Positions 15,287-23,753 of a stretch of DNA of 64,000 bases are shown here, piece after piece (positions within the stretch are counted from its first letter, which is position 1; every line of letters starts with the position of its first letter). The DNA lies in NCBI GenBank assembly GCA_017614505.1, contig JAGABT010000016.1, forward strand, positions 479,405-543,404. The letters run 5' to 3'. The notes beneath the pieces were generated by a model, which saw nothing but the letters and a program-made list of their open reading frames with translations, was not told the DNA's origin and made no database searches. Both the position numbers and the translations under genes were made by a program. The stretch comes from Selenomonadaceae bacterium. Lineage in GTDB: Bacteria > Bacillota > Negativicutes > Selenomonadales > Selenomonadaceae.

Positions 15287-16246
15287 CTAAACAATGGCGT
15301 CAAAAAAATTCGCGGCGATATTCCGCAGATAATCCGCCTTCTTGAGCTCAGCCAGCCACTCCGAAGGAATACCTTCCTCGCCGTAGAGTATCCCGCCAAT
15401 TCCGCCAGCAACCGTCGCCGTGGTATCGGTGTCGTGCCCAAGGTTGACGGCTTTCAGCACAAGGTCGCGGTAGTTGTCCGTATTCAGGACGCACCAGACC
15501 GCCGCTTCAAGCGTGTCGACGACGTAGCCGCCGCTGTTGATTTTTTCTTCCGGCAGGTTGGCAAAATCCGGCTGGAACAGGCGCGAATAATATTTCAGCT
15601 CACTTGAAAATTTTTCGTCAACGATGTAATATTTCTCAGCGGCACTTAAAGCATTAGTCAGAGCGTCGGAAATTTTTTCACCGTCAAGCAGCTGAGCGGC
15701 GAACATGCAGTAAATCGCACAGCCAATGAGACTGCGGGCGTGGGCGTGCGTCAGCGCCGAAACGTCGTGGATAATCTTAATTTCCTTGTCGTAAAAATTC
15801 CTGCCGTGGAGCTTGTAAAGGTAGACGGCGACGGGCATAATCCGCATGATAGAGCCGTTGCCATTGGAATTTTCGCCGTCCATTCCGCAGAAAGCCGGCG
15901 GGATTTTGTGCAGAAATCTTTCGATACCGGCGGCGGTGGTGTTTCCGCAGTCGAAGCCGGTATCGCCAGCGACAAATTCGTTTTGAACATACCAGCGTGC
16001 GAAATTGTTCAGAATGTCATAGTAGTCAATGCGCTTGAGGCGGGCGATACTTTCCATCGTGGCGATTGTCAGGCTGGTATCGTCAGACCAGGTACCGGCG
16101 GGCTGGCGCCACGTTCCAAATTCGCGCATGCTGGTGACTGGATTTTTTTTGAGCTCGGCGCGGGATTTGAACTCGACCGGCACTCCAACTGCGTCGGCGA
16201 CGGCTGAACCCAAAAGTATTGACTGGACGGTTTTCAGCGAAACCAT
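15287..16246 (-). CDS. ADP-ribosylglycohydrolase family protein (DraG-like)
   Basis: 319 residues of the all-helical, dinuclear-Mg ADP-ribosylhydrolase fold. Metal ligands are seen in GTWSDDTSLT near residue 55 and in LGHDTDTTATVAGG near 270, the two hallmark motifs. It is predicted to remove ADP-ribose or a related group from proteins or small molecules; the target is unknown, and no dinitrogenase reductase or ART partner gene lies nearby. ATG 16246 (MVSLKTVQ) has AAGGAGG and sits about 30 bases below a strong promoter; an upstream ATG at 16306 falls inside that promoter and is rejected. Confidence 0.85.
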   Translation of the reverse strand: MVSLKTVQSILLGSAVADAVGVPVEFKSRAELKKNPVTSMREFGTWRQPAGTWSDDTSLTIATMESIARLKRIDYYDILNNFARWYVQNEFVAGDTGFDCGNTTAAGIERFLHKIPPAFCGMDGENSNGNGSIMRIMPVAVYLYKLHGRNFYDKEIKIIHDVSALTHAHARSLIGCAIYCMFAAQLLDGEKISDALTNALSAAEKYYIVDEKFSSELKYYSRLFQPDFANLPEEKINSGGYVVDTLEAAVWCVLNTDNYRDLVLKAVNLGHDTDTTATVAGGIGGILYGEEGIPSEWLAELKKADYLRNIAANFFDAIV

Positions 16247-16277
16247 AAGCATCCTCCTTGCAAATTTTCCTGCAGGA

Positions 16278-16306
16278 AGTATAACACCTGCCGTCGAAAA
16301 TCTCAA
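16278..16306 (-). promoter_or_regulatory. Promoter of the ADP-ribosylglycohydrolase gene
   Basis: TTGAGA (16306-16301), 17 bases, TATACT (16283-16278), about 32 bases before the chosen start. Confidence 0.75.
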
Positions 16307-16329
16307 GCGCAGAATTTTTGCCGAAAATG

Positions 16330-16358
16330 TTTACAGATTTTATTTCAAGTGGTATAAT
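16330..16358 (+). promoter_or_regulatory. Plus-strand promoter left of the TnpB element
   Basis: TTTACA (16330-16335), 17 bases, TATAAT (16353-16358). It reads toward tnpB and, 1.5 kb away, rimP. It is probably the original rimP-nusA-infB promoter, now separated from its operon by the element. Confidence 0.7.
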
Positions 16359-16516
16359 TTACAAACTCAATAGGAAAATTTTTTTTTTATATGGGGTGGG
16401 CTTTTGTCCACTCCTTAATATTGTAGGGAAAATGGAGGCTTTTAGCAGTTAAAGAAAAGTTATAAAAAAATTATACTACGATATTGATTTTTAGAAAAAG
16501 ATTGGCGGTGAGCAAA

Positions 16517-17683
16517 ATGATGAAATCATTTAAAGTAATGCTCGTGCCGAACAATCGCCAGCGGACGCGCCTTTTCCAATTCGCAGGGGCAGCTCGTTTT
16601 GCTTACAACTGGGCTTTGAACAGGGAACAACAAGCCTACGCGATCGGAGAAAAATTTAATAGCAGTAACGACTTACGAAAGGAGTTCACTGCTTTAAGAA
16701 ATTCCGCCGAATATTCATGGCTTAAGACAATTTCAAATAACGTGACAAAGCAGGCGATAAAAGATTGCGCTGACGCTTACACGAAGTTTTTCAAAAAGCA
16801 GGCAGGGCGTCCACGGTTCAAGAGCAGGCGACACGGCAATTTTAGCTTTTATCAAGATACGGACAAAATCCGAATCACGGCGACGCACGTCAAACTTGAG
16901 GCGATAGCTGCGAGTAAACGTCGAAACAGGCAGAGGCTAAATTGGATAAGACTTGCCGAGCGCGGGCGAATACCAGTTGGTGCTAAGTACAAACAGCCAC
17001 GAATCAATTTTGACGGACTGAACTGGTGGCTAAGCGTGGCGGTAGAGTTTGAGCAAGAGCAACTACCGGCTGAAGGTGAGCCGCTGGGCATTGATTTGGG
17101 GCTGAAAGAATTAGCAGTGTGCTCTGACAGCATCATTTACCCTAATATCAATCGGACTACTGAAGTCCGCAGATTAAAAAAGAAACAGCGCAGGTTGCAG
17201 CGCTCAACGTCTCGTAAATACGAGATGAATAAAAAGAAAGGAGAACGTTACGCGAAAACGTGCAACATTATAAAAAGCGAGAAGAAACTTTTAAGACTTC
17301 ATCACCGGCTGACAAATATTCGGCAGAATTACCGGCACCAAATCACGAGCGAAATTATCAGACGAAAACCAAGGCTGATAGTGCTTGAAGATTTGAATGT
17401 GCATGGAATGATGTCAAACCGGCATTTGTCGAAAGCAGTGCAGGAGCAGGGATTTTACGAGTTCCGGCGGCAGATTGAGTACAAAGCTGAATGGGCAGGA
17501 ATAACCGTTATTGTCGCTGACAGATATTATCCCAGTTCAAAAACCTGCGTTACTTGCGGACATGTGAAGAAAAATTTGCGCCTGTCGGAGCGGATTTACC
17601 GTTGCGAAAAATGCGGAAATAAGATAGACCGCGATTTGCAGGCGGCGATAAATCTTCGGCGATATGGTGAGTTAGCTGGTTGA
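16517..17683 (+). CDS. tnpB: TnpB, RNA-guided RuvC nuclease of an IS605-group element
   Basis: 388 residues, full length. The N-terminal wedge region (MKSFKVMLVPNNRQRTRL) is followed by a split RuvC domain: D193 in GIDLGLKEL, E291 in LIVLEDLNV and the DRD motif at 371-373. A zinc ribbon has C344, C347, C363 and C366. All catalytic and zinc positions are present, so it is probably active as an omegaRNA-guided DNA nuclease that helps keep the element in place. ATG 16517 follows GGCGGTGAG; an upstream in-frame start adds 11 unlikely residues. Product and host operon are on the same strand. Confidence 0.92.
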   Translation: MMKSFKVMLVPNNRQRTRLFQFAGAARFAYNWALNREQQAYAIGEKFNSSNDLRKEFTALRNSAEYSWLKTISNNVTKQAIKDCADAYTKFFKKQAGRPRFKSRRHGNFSFYQDTDKIRITATHVKLEAIAASKRRNRQRLNWIRLAERGRIPVGAKYKQPRINFDGLNWWLSVAVEFEQEQLPAEGEPLGIDLGLKELAVCSDSIIYPNINRTTEVRRLKKKQRRLQRSTSRKYEMNKKKGERYAKTCNIIKSEKKLLRLHHRLTNIRQNYRHQITSEIIRRKPRLIVLEDLNVHGMMSNRHLSKAVQEQGFYEFRRQIEYKAEWAGITVIVADRYYPSSKTCVTCGHVKKNLRLSERIYRCEKCGNKIDRDLQAAINLRRYGELAG

Positions 17684-17845
17684 AAAAATTTACCCGTTCG
17701 TTAGCGGGGAAGTTAAGCCTGTGGAGAGTCATACCAACGCAAGTAGAGCAAATGTTCTTATTCATCGCATTTGCAGACCAAAGCGGACGCGTTGAAGCAG
17801 GAATGGAACATAAAAGTTTTCAACTTTTTATAAGTTTTCAGTAAC
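17684..17845 (+). ncRNA. Likely omegaRNA (reRNA) region of the TnpB element
   Basis: Sequence after the tnpB stop matches in layout the conserved 3' region of IS1341-type elements, including GCCTGTGGAGAGTCATACC, a TTTGCAGACCAAAG segment and GAAGCAGGAATGGAAC. In studied systems this region, with the end of tnpB, forms the guide scaffold, and the guide is read from flanking DNA. Here that would be the bases just before and in rimP. The exact 3' end is not determined. Confidence 0.5.
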
Positions 17846-17852
17846 GGCTGGA

Positions 17853-18296
17853 ATGGTAAAGGAAATTGAAGCGCGCGTCGAGGAGCTTATGCTTGAGATT
17901 ATCGCGGGCACAGAGTTCGAGCTGGTGGACGTGGAATACGTCATCGAGCGGGACTGGTACCTTCGGGTTTTCATGGACAAGGCAGGCGGAATTGACCTGG
18001 ATGACTGCCAGCAGCTGAGTGAAAAGCTTGGAAAAATTCTCGACCACGAGCCGCTGATTGATGGACCATACATTTTGGAAGTTTCGTCGCCTGGAATTGA
18101 CCGCGTGCTGAAAAAGGACAGGGACTTCGTGCGAGAAGCCGGCAAGGCGGTTGACGTGACGCTCTACGCGCCGTTCAACGGGGAAAAAAAGTTCACCGGA
18201 ATACTCGTCGGGCGGGATAAAACTTCGCTGAAGCTTGAAGATTTGGAAATACCGCGCGAAAAAGTTGCGCAGGTCAGACTGCACATAGATTTTTAA
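17853..18296 (+). CDS. rimP: Ribosome maturation factor RimP
   Basis: 147 residues, normal length. FELVDVEYVIERDWYLRVFMDKAGGIDLDDCQQLSEKLGKILD and YILEVSSPGIDRVL are the family signatures; the C-terminal SH3-like half ends VAQVRLHIDF. It assists 30S subunit assembly. It is first in rimP-nusA-ylxR-infB. Its start has no real ribosome site (GGCTGGA directly abuts the ATG), probably because the TnpB element lies directly upstream. Expression may depend on readthrough from the element. Confidence 0.93.
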   Translation: MVKEIEARVEELMLEIIAGTEFELVDVEYVIERDWYLRVFMDKAGGIDLDDCQQLSEKLGKILDHEPLIDGPYILEVSSPGIDRVLKKDRDFVREAGKAVDVTLYAPFNGEKKFTGILVGRDKTSLKLEDLEIPREKVAQVRLHIDF

Positions 18297-18316
18297 ATTT
18301 TGGGAGGACGGATATT

Positions 18317-20074
18317 TTGGCTGTTAGGAAAAAGAAAGGCGCCGGCAGCGACTTCATGTTAATCGACGCGCTGAAGGATTTGTGCGCCGAAAAGGAAATT
18401 TCGCAGGATACGCTTTTCGACGCCATCGAATCTGCGCTGATTTTCGCCTGCAAGAAAACCGCAAACTCTGACAAACGCGTCATCGTGGACTTGAACCGCG
18501 ATAAGGGCGAATTTCACGTTTACGAGATTTATGATATTGTCGAGGACGTGCTGAACAAAAATCGCGAAATTTCGCTGGCGGACGCGAAAAAGGCTGACGA
18601 GAAATACGAGCTCGGCGACGTTTTCCGCAAGGAAGTTTCGCCGAATAATTTTGGTCGCATTGCGGCGCAGGCGGCGAAACAGTTCGTCATGCAGAAAATT
18701 CGCGAGGCTGAACGCGGCGTGGTCTACGACGAATTTACCAACCGCGATAACGACGTTGTAACCGGCACCGTTTCCAAAATCGAGGACGGCAACGTTATCG
18801 TCGACATTGGCAAGACCGAGGCGATTCTCGTGCCGGTTGAGCAGATTTACACCGACAGATTCAAGGTCGGCGACCGCGTCCGCGCTTACGTGGCGGAAGT
18901 TCGCAAAATCGGCAAGGGTCCGCAGGTTTATCTTTCCCGCACGCACCCTGGACTTTTGCGCAGGCTTTTTGAACTCGAAGTGCCGGAAATTCAGGAAGGT
19001 ATCGTTTCGATTAAAGCCGTCGCCCGCGAATCTGGTAATCGCTCGAAGGTCGCCGTGACTTCAAATGATCCGAATGTTGAGCCGGTTGGCGCGTGCCTCG
19101 GTGAACGCGGCGTCCGCGCGCAGGCAATTTCTCAGGAACTGCGCGGCGAAAAAATTGACGTTGTGAAATGGGACGCCGACCCCGCGATTTTCATCGCCAA
19201 TGCGCTCAGCCCCTCGAAAGTCATGCGCGTTGCCGTCAACGAGTACGAAAAAGTTTCCCACGTTGTTGTTCCGAACAACCAGCTCAGCCTGGCTATCGGT
19301 AAGGAAGGGCAGAACGCCCGCCTCGCCGCCAAAATCACCGGCTGGAAAATCGACATTAAGAGCAAGGCGCAGGCGAAGGACGAAACTTACGACGAAGATA
19401 CGCGCGTTGTCCAGCTGATTGAAGAAAGACCCAGAAAGAAAAAGGTGCCGAAAATTCAACAGCCGCAGCCGCCCAAAGATTTGTCGGAGCAGGGGCAGGA
19501 ACAGCAGCCTAAGAAAAAGAAAAAGAAGAAGAAAAAATCTCCGCAGGAACAGCCGCAGGTACAGGCTCCGCCGCCGCCACAGGTACAGGCTCAGCCGCAG
19601 GTTCCTGTCGATTTGTTTGGCGCATTCGACGCCTTCGAGCCGGCGGAGTTCGGCGACGAATTTTCTGCGCCAGATTTCGGCGAATCGCCCGCGCCTGCCG
19701 CTGAAGAAACGCCCGCCGCTGTTGCTGAAACTGCCCCCGACGCATTCTCTACGCCAGATTTCGGCGACTCCTTCGAGCAGGTTGATTTCGGCGACGCCTT
19801 CGGTGATTCAGGTTTTGACGAACCAGCTGAAACTGAAGCGCCCGCCGCTGAAACTGAAGCACCAGTCGAGGAACCCGCTCCGCCTGCCGCTAAAAAATCC
19901 GCCAAAGTCACCAACCTTTTCGCGCAGGCTGAAACTGAGCCGGAGCCGGAAACTAAAGCTGAGCCGGAGCCCGAACCTGAAACTCCCGCCGCTGAAACTC
20001 CTGCTGAGGAAGATGACCCGTTCGGCGCGTTCGACGCTTTTGCTGACTTCGACGACGATAATAAGCAAAATTAG
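18317..20074 (+). CDS. nusA: Transcription factor NusA with an exceptional low-complexity C-terminal tail
   Basis: 585 residues, against about 350-400 for Firmicute NusA. Residues about 15-140 are the RNA polymerase-binding domain, 145-210 the S1 domain (GTVSKIEDGNVIVDIG), and 215-350 the two KH domains (LGERGVRAQAISQELRGEKIDVV; LAIGKEGQNARLAAKITGW). From about 372 a tail follows: basic, then Q/P-rich, nine consecutive Lys (399-407), and then 170 acidic residues. These contain DFG/FGD and FGAFDAF repeats at about 434-440, 452-455, 481-484, 490-497 and 569-578. The TTG start at 18317 has GGGAGGA eight bases upstream. There is a 10-residue basic extension before the usual N-terminus. Confidence 0.95.
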   Translation: MAVRKKKGAGSDFMLIDALKDLCAEKEISQDTLFDAIESALIFACKKTANSDKRVIVDLNRDKGEFHVYEIYDIVEDVLNKNREISLADAKKADEKYELGDVFRKEVSPNNFGRIAAQAAKQFVMQKIREAERGVVYDEFTNRDNDVVTGTVSKIEDGNVIVDIGKTEAILVPVEQIYTDRFKVGDRVRAYVAEVRKIGKGPQVYLSRTHPGLLRRLFELEVPEIQEGIVSIKAVARESGNRSKVAVTSNDPNVEPVGACLGERGVRAQAISQELRGEKIDVVKWDADPAIFIANALSPSKVMRVAVNEYEKVSHVVVPNNQLSLAIGKEGQNARLAAKITGWKIDIKSKAQAKDETYDEDTRVVQLIEERPRKKKVPKIQQPQPPKDLSEQGQEQQPKKKKKKKKKSPQEQPQVQAPPPPQVQAQPQVPVDLFGAFDAFEPAEFGDEFSAPDFGESPAPAAEETPAAVAETAPDAFSTPDFGDSFEQVDFGDAFGDSGFDEPAETEAPAAETEAPVEEPAPPAAKKSAKVTNLFAQAETEPEPETKAEPEPEPETPAAETPAEEDDPFGAFDAFADFDDDNKQN

Positions 20075-20077
20075 GAA

Positions 20078-20356
20078 GTGTCCGCGATTAAAAAAATTGA
20101 AATGCGCCGCTGCGTGAGCTGCAGGGAAATTCGCCACAAATCCGAGTTCCTGCGCGTCGTCAAAAGTCCCGCCGGTGAATTCGCGCTGGATTTTTCCGGC
20201 AAAGCTCCTGGGCGCGGCGCCTACGTTTGCAAAAATGAAAAATGCGCGGCGGAAAATCTTAAACGCCGCCGCCTCGATAAACCGTTCAAGTCCAAAGTTC
20301 CCGCCGAAATTTACGACCAAATCTGCGCGGCGGTTCAAAACAGTTCAACCTTCTGA
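20078..20356 (+). CDS. ylxR: YlxR/RnpM family protein
   Basis: 92 residues. MRRCVSCREIRHKSEFLRVV and PGRGAYVCKNEKCAAENLKRRRL are the DUF448 signatures. YlxR proteins bind RNA, and in Bacillus the protein modulates RNase P. The gene occupies its usual place between nusA and infB; the L7Ae-like ylxQ that often follows is missing. The start is taken as GTG 20078, three bases after nusA; a GGAA lies immediately before it with poor spacing. ATG 20102 is an alternative with no site. Confidence 0.88.
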   Translation: MSAIKKIEMRRCVSCREIRHKSEFLRVVKSPAGEFALDFSGKAPGRGAYVCKNEKCAAENLKRRRLDKPFKSKVPAEIYDQICAAVQNSSTF

Positions 20357-20372
20357 AAGGGAGTCAATCATA

Positions 20373-20390
20373 ATGCGAACGAAAATCTAA
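20373..20390 (+). CDS. Five-codon mini-ORF (MRTKI) before infB
   Basis: ATG CGA ACG AAA ATC TAA with AAAGGGAG ten bases upstream, placed between ylxR and the infB ribosome site. It may be a leader peptide or the leftover start of a deleted ylxQ. No function can be shown. Confidence 0.3.
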   Translation: MRTKI

Positions 20391-20411
20391 AATTTAACTG
20401 GGGGTGGCTCT

Positions 20412-22967
20412 ATGTCGAAAACACCGAAAACTCCAAAGTATAGAATTTTTGAGCTGGCGGAGGAATTCAATCAGGAAAGCCAGTCAATCGTCGACTTTTT
20501 GAAAAAGCGCAAAATCAAAGTCGCAAACCGTTTCAGCGCAGTGGGCGAGGAAGTCTACGCCGTGCTGAAAGAAACCTTCGCGCGTCGAAAACCAGCGGAA
20601 GAAGCTCCGGCGAAACCTGCACCGGCGCCCGAAAAATCTCCTGCGCCTAAGCCTGCCGGCAAGCAGCAAGCTAAACCTGCGCCAGCTAAACCAGCAGGTA
20701 AGGTGGAACCAAAACCGGCGCCTAAACCAAAAGTTGAGCCCGTCGCGCCAAAACCAGAATCAAAACCTGCGCCAAGAGCTGAAAGACCAGCGCCTAAGCC
20801 TGCGCCGAAACCGGCAGAACCGAAACCGGCGCCCAAGCCAAAATCTGAGCCGGTCGCGCAGAAACCCGCGCCGAAAGTTGACGATAAACCGAAGCCGCGC
20901 GAATTTCGCAAAGAGCGTCCTGCTCAACCGCCGCGCGAAGAAACTAAACGCGCTGAAACTAAAACTGAACGCCCTGCCGACACGCGCTCCGACCACGAAC
21001 GTACCGAGCGCAAAAACCGCGACAGCAGTCGTGAGGACGGCAACCGCGCGCAGAATCGCAGCCGCAACCGCCGCAATAAAAATGCCGCCAGCGTTGCTAA
21101 AAGCCAGCAGCAGGCTCAAACTCAGGTACAGCCGCAAACTAATCGTCCGGCGCGCCCTAAAAAGAAAATTCGCCAGCAGCCCGCTCCCGTACACAAAGCA
21201 GAAATTGCCCGCCCAACGCATATAAAAATCGGCAGCAGTATCGTCGTCAAAGACCTCGCCAGCAAAATGAGCTGTACCGCCGCCGAAATTCTCAAGAAAC
21301 TTTTGCTCATGGGCGTTATCGCCAGCATTAATCAGGAAGTTGACTTCGACACCGCCGCGCTCGTCGCGTCCGAATTTGGCGTTACCGCTGAGGAACTGCC
21401 ACCCGAAGTCGACCCCACGCTCATTCCAGAAATTGAAGACGATCCCAAAACTCTCAAGCCGCGTCCGCCCGTCGTCACCGTCATGGGACACGTAGACCAC
21501 GGCAAAACCTCCCTGCTCGACGCTATCCGCCAGTCTTCCGTCACCGCAACCGAAGCCGGCGGTATCACCCAGCACATCGGCGCCTATCAGGTCATGTGCA
21601 ACGACCGCAAAATCGTTTTCCTCGACACGCCTGGTCACGAAGCTTTTACCGCTATGCGTGCGCGCGGCGCGCAGGTTACCGACGTTGCTGTTCTGGTTGT
21701 AGCCGCTGACGATGGCGTTATGCCGCAGACTATCGAGGCGATTAACCACGCTAAGGCGGCGAATGTTCCAATTCTCGTTGCGATTAACAAAATCGACAAG
21801 CCTGGCGCCAATCCCATGAAAGTCAAGCAGGAACTCATGGAATACGAGCTGGTTGCGGACGATTTCGGCGGCGATACCGTTATGGTCGAAGTTTCCGCGA
21901 AGAAAAAAATTAATCTGAATCTCCTGCTCGAAATGATTTTAATCGTAGCTGACATGCAGGAACTCAAAGCCAATCCGAATCGTGACGCGCGCGGCGTTAT
22001 CATTGAAGCCCAGCTCGATAAGGGGCGCGGTCCCGTTGCAACGGTTCTGGTTCAAAACGGCACGCTCAGAATTGGCGATTATATCGTTGCCGGTACGACT
22101 TTCGGCAGAGTCCGCGCCATGATTAACGACCGTGGCGATAACGTCAAAAAAGCAGGTCCCAGCGTTCCTGTCGAAGTTCTCGGCTTGAGCGACGTGCCTG
22201 CCGCCGGTGACATTCTCGCCGCGCTTGACGAAAAAACCGCCAAGTCTATCGCCGAACATCGTCTGGCAATTCAGCGCACGGAACTTATCAAGTCCAAAAA
22301 AGTTTCGCTTGACGATTTGTTCAACCAGATTAAGGCTGGCACGATTAAAGATTTGAATATCGTCGTTAAGGCTGACGTGCAGGGCTCGATTGAGGCGCTG
22401 TCCGGCTCGCTTTTGGCGCTCAACAAAACGAATGACGAAGTTCACGTTAAGATTGTGCATTCGGGCGTTGGCGCCGTCAACGAAGGTGACGTTATGCTGG
22501 CGAGCGCTGCCAACGCGCTGATTATCGCCTTCAACGTCCGCCCAGATGCAAACGCCCGCCGCGCCGCCGACAACGAACACATTGACATTCGCACCTACCG
22601 CGTCATTTACGATGCGATTGGCGACGTTAAAGATGCCATGAGCGGACTGCTGGCGCCGAAGTACAAGGAAGTTGTGCAGGGGCGCGTTGAAATTCGCAAG
22701 GTCATGAAATTTTCCAAAGCGCTCGTTGCCGGTTCCTACGTTCTCGAAGGCAAAATCTTCAACAATTCCAAAATCCGCCTCCTGCGCGATAACGTCGAAA
22801 TTTACGACGGCGCCATTGATTCTCTGCGCAGATTCAAGGACGAGGTTAAGGAAGTCGCCAGCGGCTACGAATGCGGAATTTCGATTGTCGATTTCCGCGA
22901 TTTCAGGGAAGGCGATATTATCGAGGCGTACACCATGGAGGAGATTAAAACTTCTATTGACGATTAG
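20412..22967 (+). CDS. infB: Translation initiation factor IF-2
   Basis: 851 residues. A short IF2_N domain ([22 protein letters not shown]) is followed by a Pro/Ala/Lys-rich linker (about 55-250, KPAPKPK repeats), a second N domain ([23 protein letters not shown]) and the GTPase domain. The latter has [23 protein letters not shown] and [10 protein letters not shown], then the C-terminal domains that bind initiator tRNA. The ATG at 20412 has GGGGGTGG upstream. It ends the operon; rbfA, truB and ribF, which often follow, are absent, and a repeat copy with a strong terminator comes next. Confidence 0.96.
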   Translation: MSKTPKTPKYRIFELAEEFNQESQSIVDFLKKRKIKVANRFSAVGEEVYAVLKETFARRKPAEEAPAKPAPAPEKSPAPKPAGKQQAKPAPAKPAGKVEPKPAPKPKVEPVAPKPESKPAPRAERPAPKPAPKPAEPKPAPKPKSEPVAQKPAPKVDDKPKPREFRKERPAQPPREETKRAETKTERPADTRSDHERTERKNRDSSREDGNRAQNRSRNRRNKNAASVAKSQQQAQTQVQPQTNRPARPKKKIRQQPAPVHKAEIARPTHIKIGSSIVVKDLASKMSCTAAEILKKLLLMGVIASINQEVDFDTAALVASEFGVTAEELPPEVDPTLIPEIEDDPKTLKPRPPVVTVMGHVDHGKTSLLDAIRQSSVTATEAGGITQHIGAYQVMCNDRKIVFLDTPGHEAFTAMRARGAQVTDVAVLVVAADDGVMPQTIEAINHAKAANVPILVAINKIDKPGANPMKVKQELMEYELVADDFGGDTVMVEVSAKKKINLNLLLEMILIVADMQELKANPNRDARGVIIEAQLDKGRGPVATVLVQNGTLRIGDYIVAGTTFGRVRAMINDRGDNVKKAGPSVPVEVLGLSDVPAAGDILAALDEKTAKSIAEHRLAIQRTELIKSKKVSLDDLFNQIKAGTIKDLNIVVKADVQGSIEALSGSLLALNKTNDEVHVKIVHSGVGAVNEGDVMLASAANALIIAFNVRPDANARRAADNEHIDIRTYRVIYDAIGDVKDAMSGLLAPKYKEVVQGRVEIRKVMKFSKALVAGSYVLEGKIFNNSKIRLLRDNVEIYDGAIDSLRRFKDEVKEVASGYECGISIVDFRDFREGDIIEAYTMEEIKTSIDD

Positions 22968-22984
22968 TTTTAGGAGTTTTAGGA

Positions 22985-23104
22985 GTTTTTGTATCTACTT
23001 TCTTTCTGGTGCAGAAAGAAAGTAGCAAAGAAAGACAGCCCGCGGTGTTCGCGTCACGCTCTCAACGCGGGCGGCGCCCCGTCCATGGGGCGCCTCTTTT
23101 TTTT
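22985..23104 (-). repeat. Dispersed hairpin repeat, copy 2 (reverse orientation)
   Basis: Inverted relative to copies 1, 3 and 4. A 13-base-pair perfect stem CTACTTTCTTTCT/AGAAAGAAAGTAG lies at 22994-23024. A 24-base block (23052-23075) is identical, in reverse, to 63857-63880 of copy 4. The GGCGCCCC stem with the loop also found in copy 1 ends it. It lies between the converging infB and cobC genes. Confidence 0.85.
23073..23104 (+). terminator. Terminator of the rimP-infB operon, part of repeat copy 2
   Basis: GGCGCCCC-GTCCAT-GGGGCGCC followed by TCTTTTTTTT. A strong intrinsic terminator in the infB direction, 106 bases after the stop codon. Confidence 0.85.
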
Positions 23105-23108
23105 AGCG

Positions 23109-23753
23109 TTAAGACCAGGATTGACGATTGACGATTTGCGCGCGCTCAAGATGAGCCGTGCCGTTTATCAAATCGACCGTGAAAAAGCCGTCGTCGACTC
23201 GCAGAATATTCACCGCCGTGTTGAACTGGCTCAGCACCCACATTTTCCGAATCGGAATTTCCAGAATCGAACACAGAATCGCGCGGTTTACCGCACCGTG
23301 AGCCGCCACGATTATCTGAGAATTTTCGTCGCTTGCATGAGCGGCGATTATTTTTTTTAGCCCAGCCATCGCCCGCGCCTGCATTTCAGCAAAAGTTTCG
23401 CCGTTGGAAATGCGCAGTTCGTCGGGGCGCTGGAAAAATTTCTCAACGTTCTCCGGCTCAGTCTCCTGCAAATTTTTGAAGTTGTTGCCTTCCCAGTCGC
23501 CAAAACTAACTTCGCGCAGTTCCGGCACCAGCTCTACGCTCAGACCAAATTTTTCAGCCAGAATTTCCGCCGTCACCTTAGCGCGCTTCAAATCGCTTGA
23601 ATAAACCGCGTCAACCTTTTCAAACGGGCAGAATTTAGCCAGAATCTTAGCCTGCTCAATTCCCGTCGGCGAAAGCTCAATATCAGACCGCCCCTGAATC
23701 CTGCCGTTTGCATTCCAAAAAGTCTCGCCGTGCCGCACCAGCATTATCTTCAT
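23109..23753 (-). CDS. cobC: Histidine phosphatase, probable alpha-ribazole-5'-phosphate phosphatase
   Basis: 214 residues of the phosphoglycerate mutase-like fold. LVRHGETFWN carries the phospho-accepting His; GRSDIELSPTG, SSDLKRAKVTAE, Glu in REVSFGDWEG and AAHGAVNRAIL complete the active site. The family is broad; the CobC role is inferred from its ATGA overlap with cobD and the pduX gene before it, which together serve the lower-ligand branch of cobalamin synthesis. The start at 23753 is preceded by GGAGGCGATTTT. A longer frame into cobD is only an overlap effect. Confidence 0.8.
   Translation of the reverse strand: MKIMLVRHGETFWNANGRIQGRSDIELSPTGIEQAKILAKFCPFEKVDAVYSSDLKRAKVTAEILAEKFGLSVELVPELREVSFGDWEGNNFKNLQETEPENVEKFFQRPDELRISNGETFAEMQARAMAGLKKIIAAHASDENSQIIVAAHGAVNRAILCSILEIPIRKMWVLSQFNTAVNILRVDDGFFTVDLINGTAHLERAQIVNRQSWS

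Larger units (their letters stand above)
16385..17845 (+). mobile_element. TnpB-only IS200/IS605-group element (IS1341 type)
   Basis: One intact tnpB and no tnpA, so transposition would need a TnpA supplied elsewhere. The left end has an imperfect palindrome GGGGTGGGC-TTTT-GTCCACTCC (16393-16414). The right end has the conserved post-tnpB region and a terminal hairpin of ATAAAAGTT and AACTTTTTAT around 17811-17832. Such elements make no target duplication, so the exact ends are not defined here. It sits between a promoter and rimP, in the same orientation. Confidence 0.65.

Noticed and set aside
16484..16516. Eleven additional N-terminal residues for TnpB
   Set aside because: No ribosome site precedes the earlier codon, whereas GGCGGTGAG lies at good distance before ATG 16517 and family proteins start near there.
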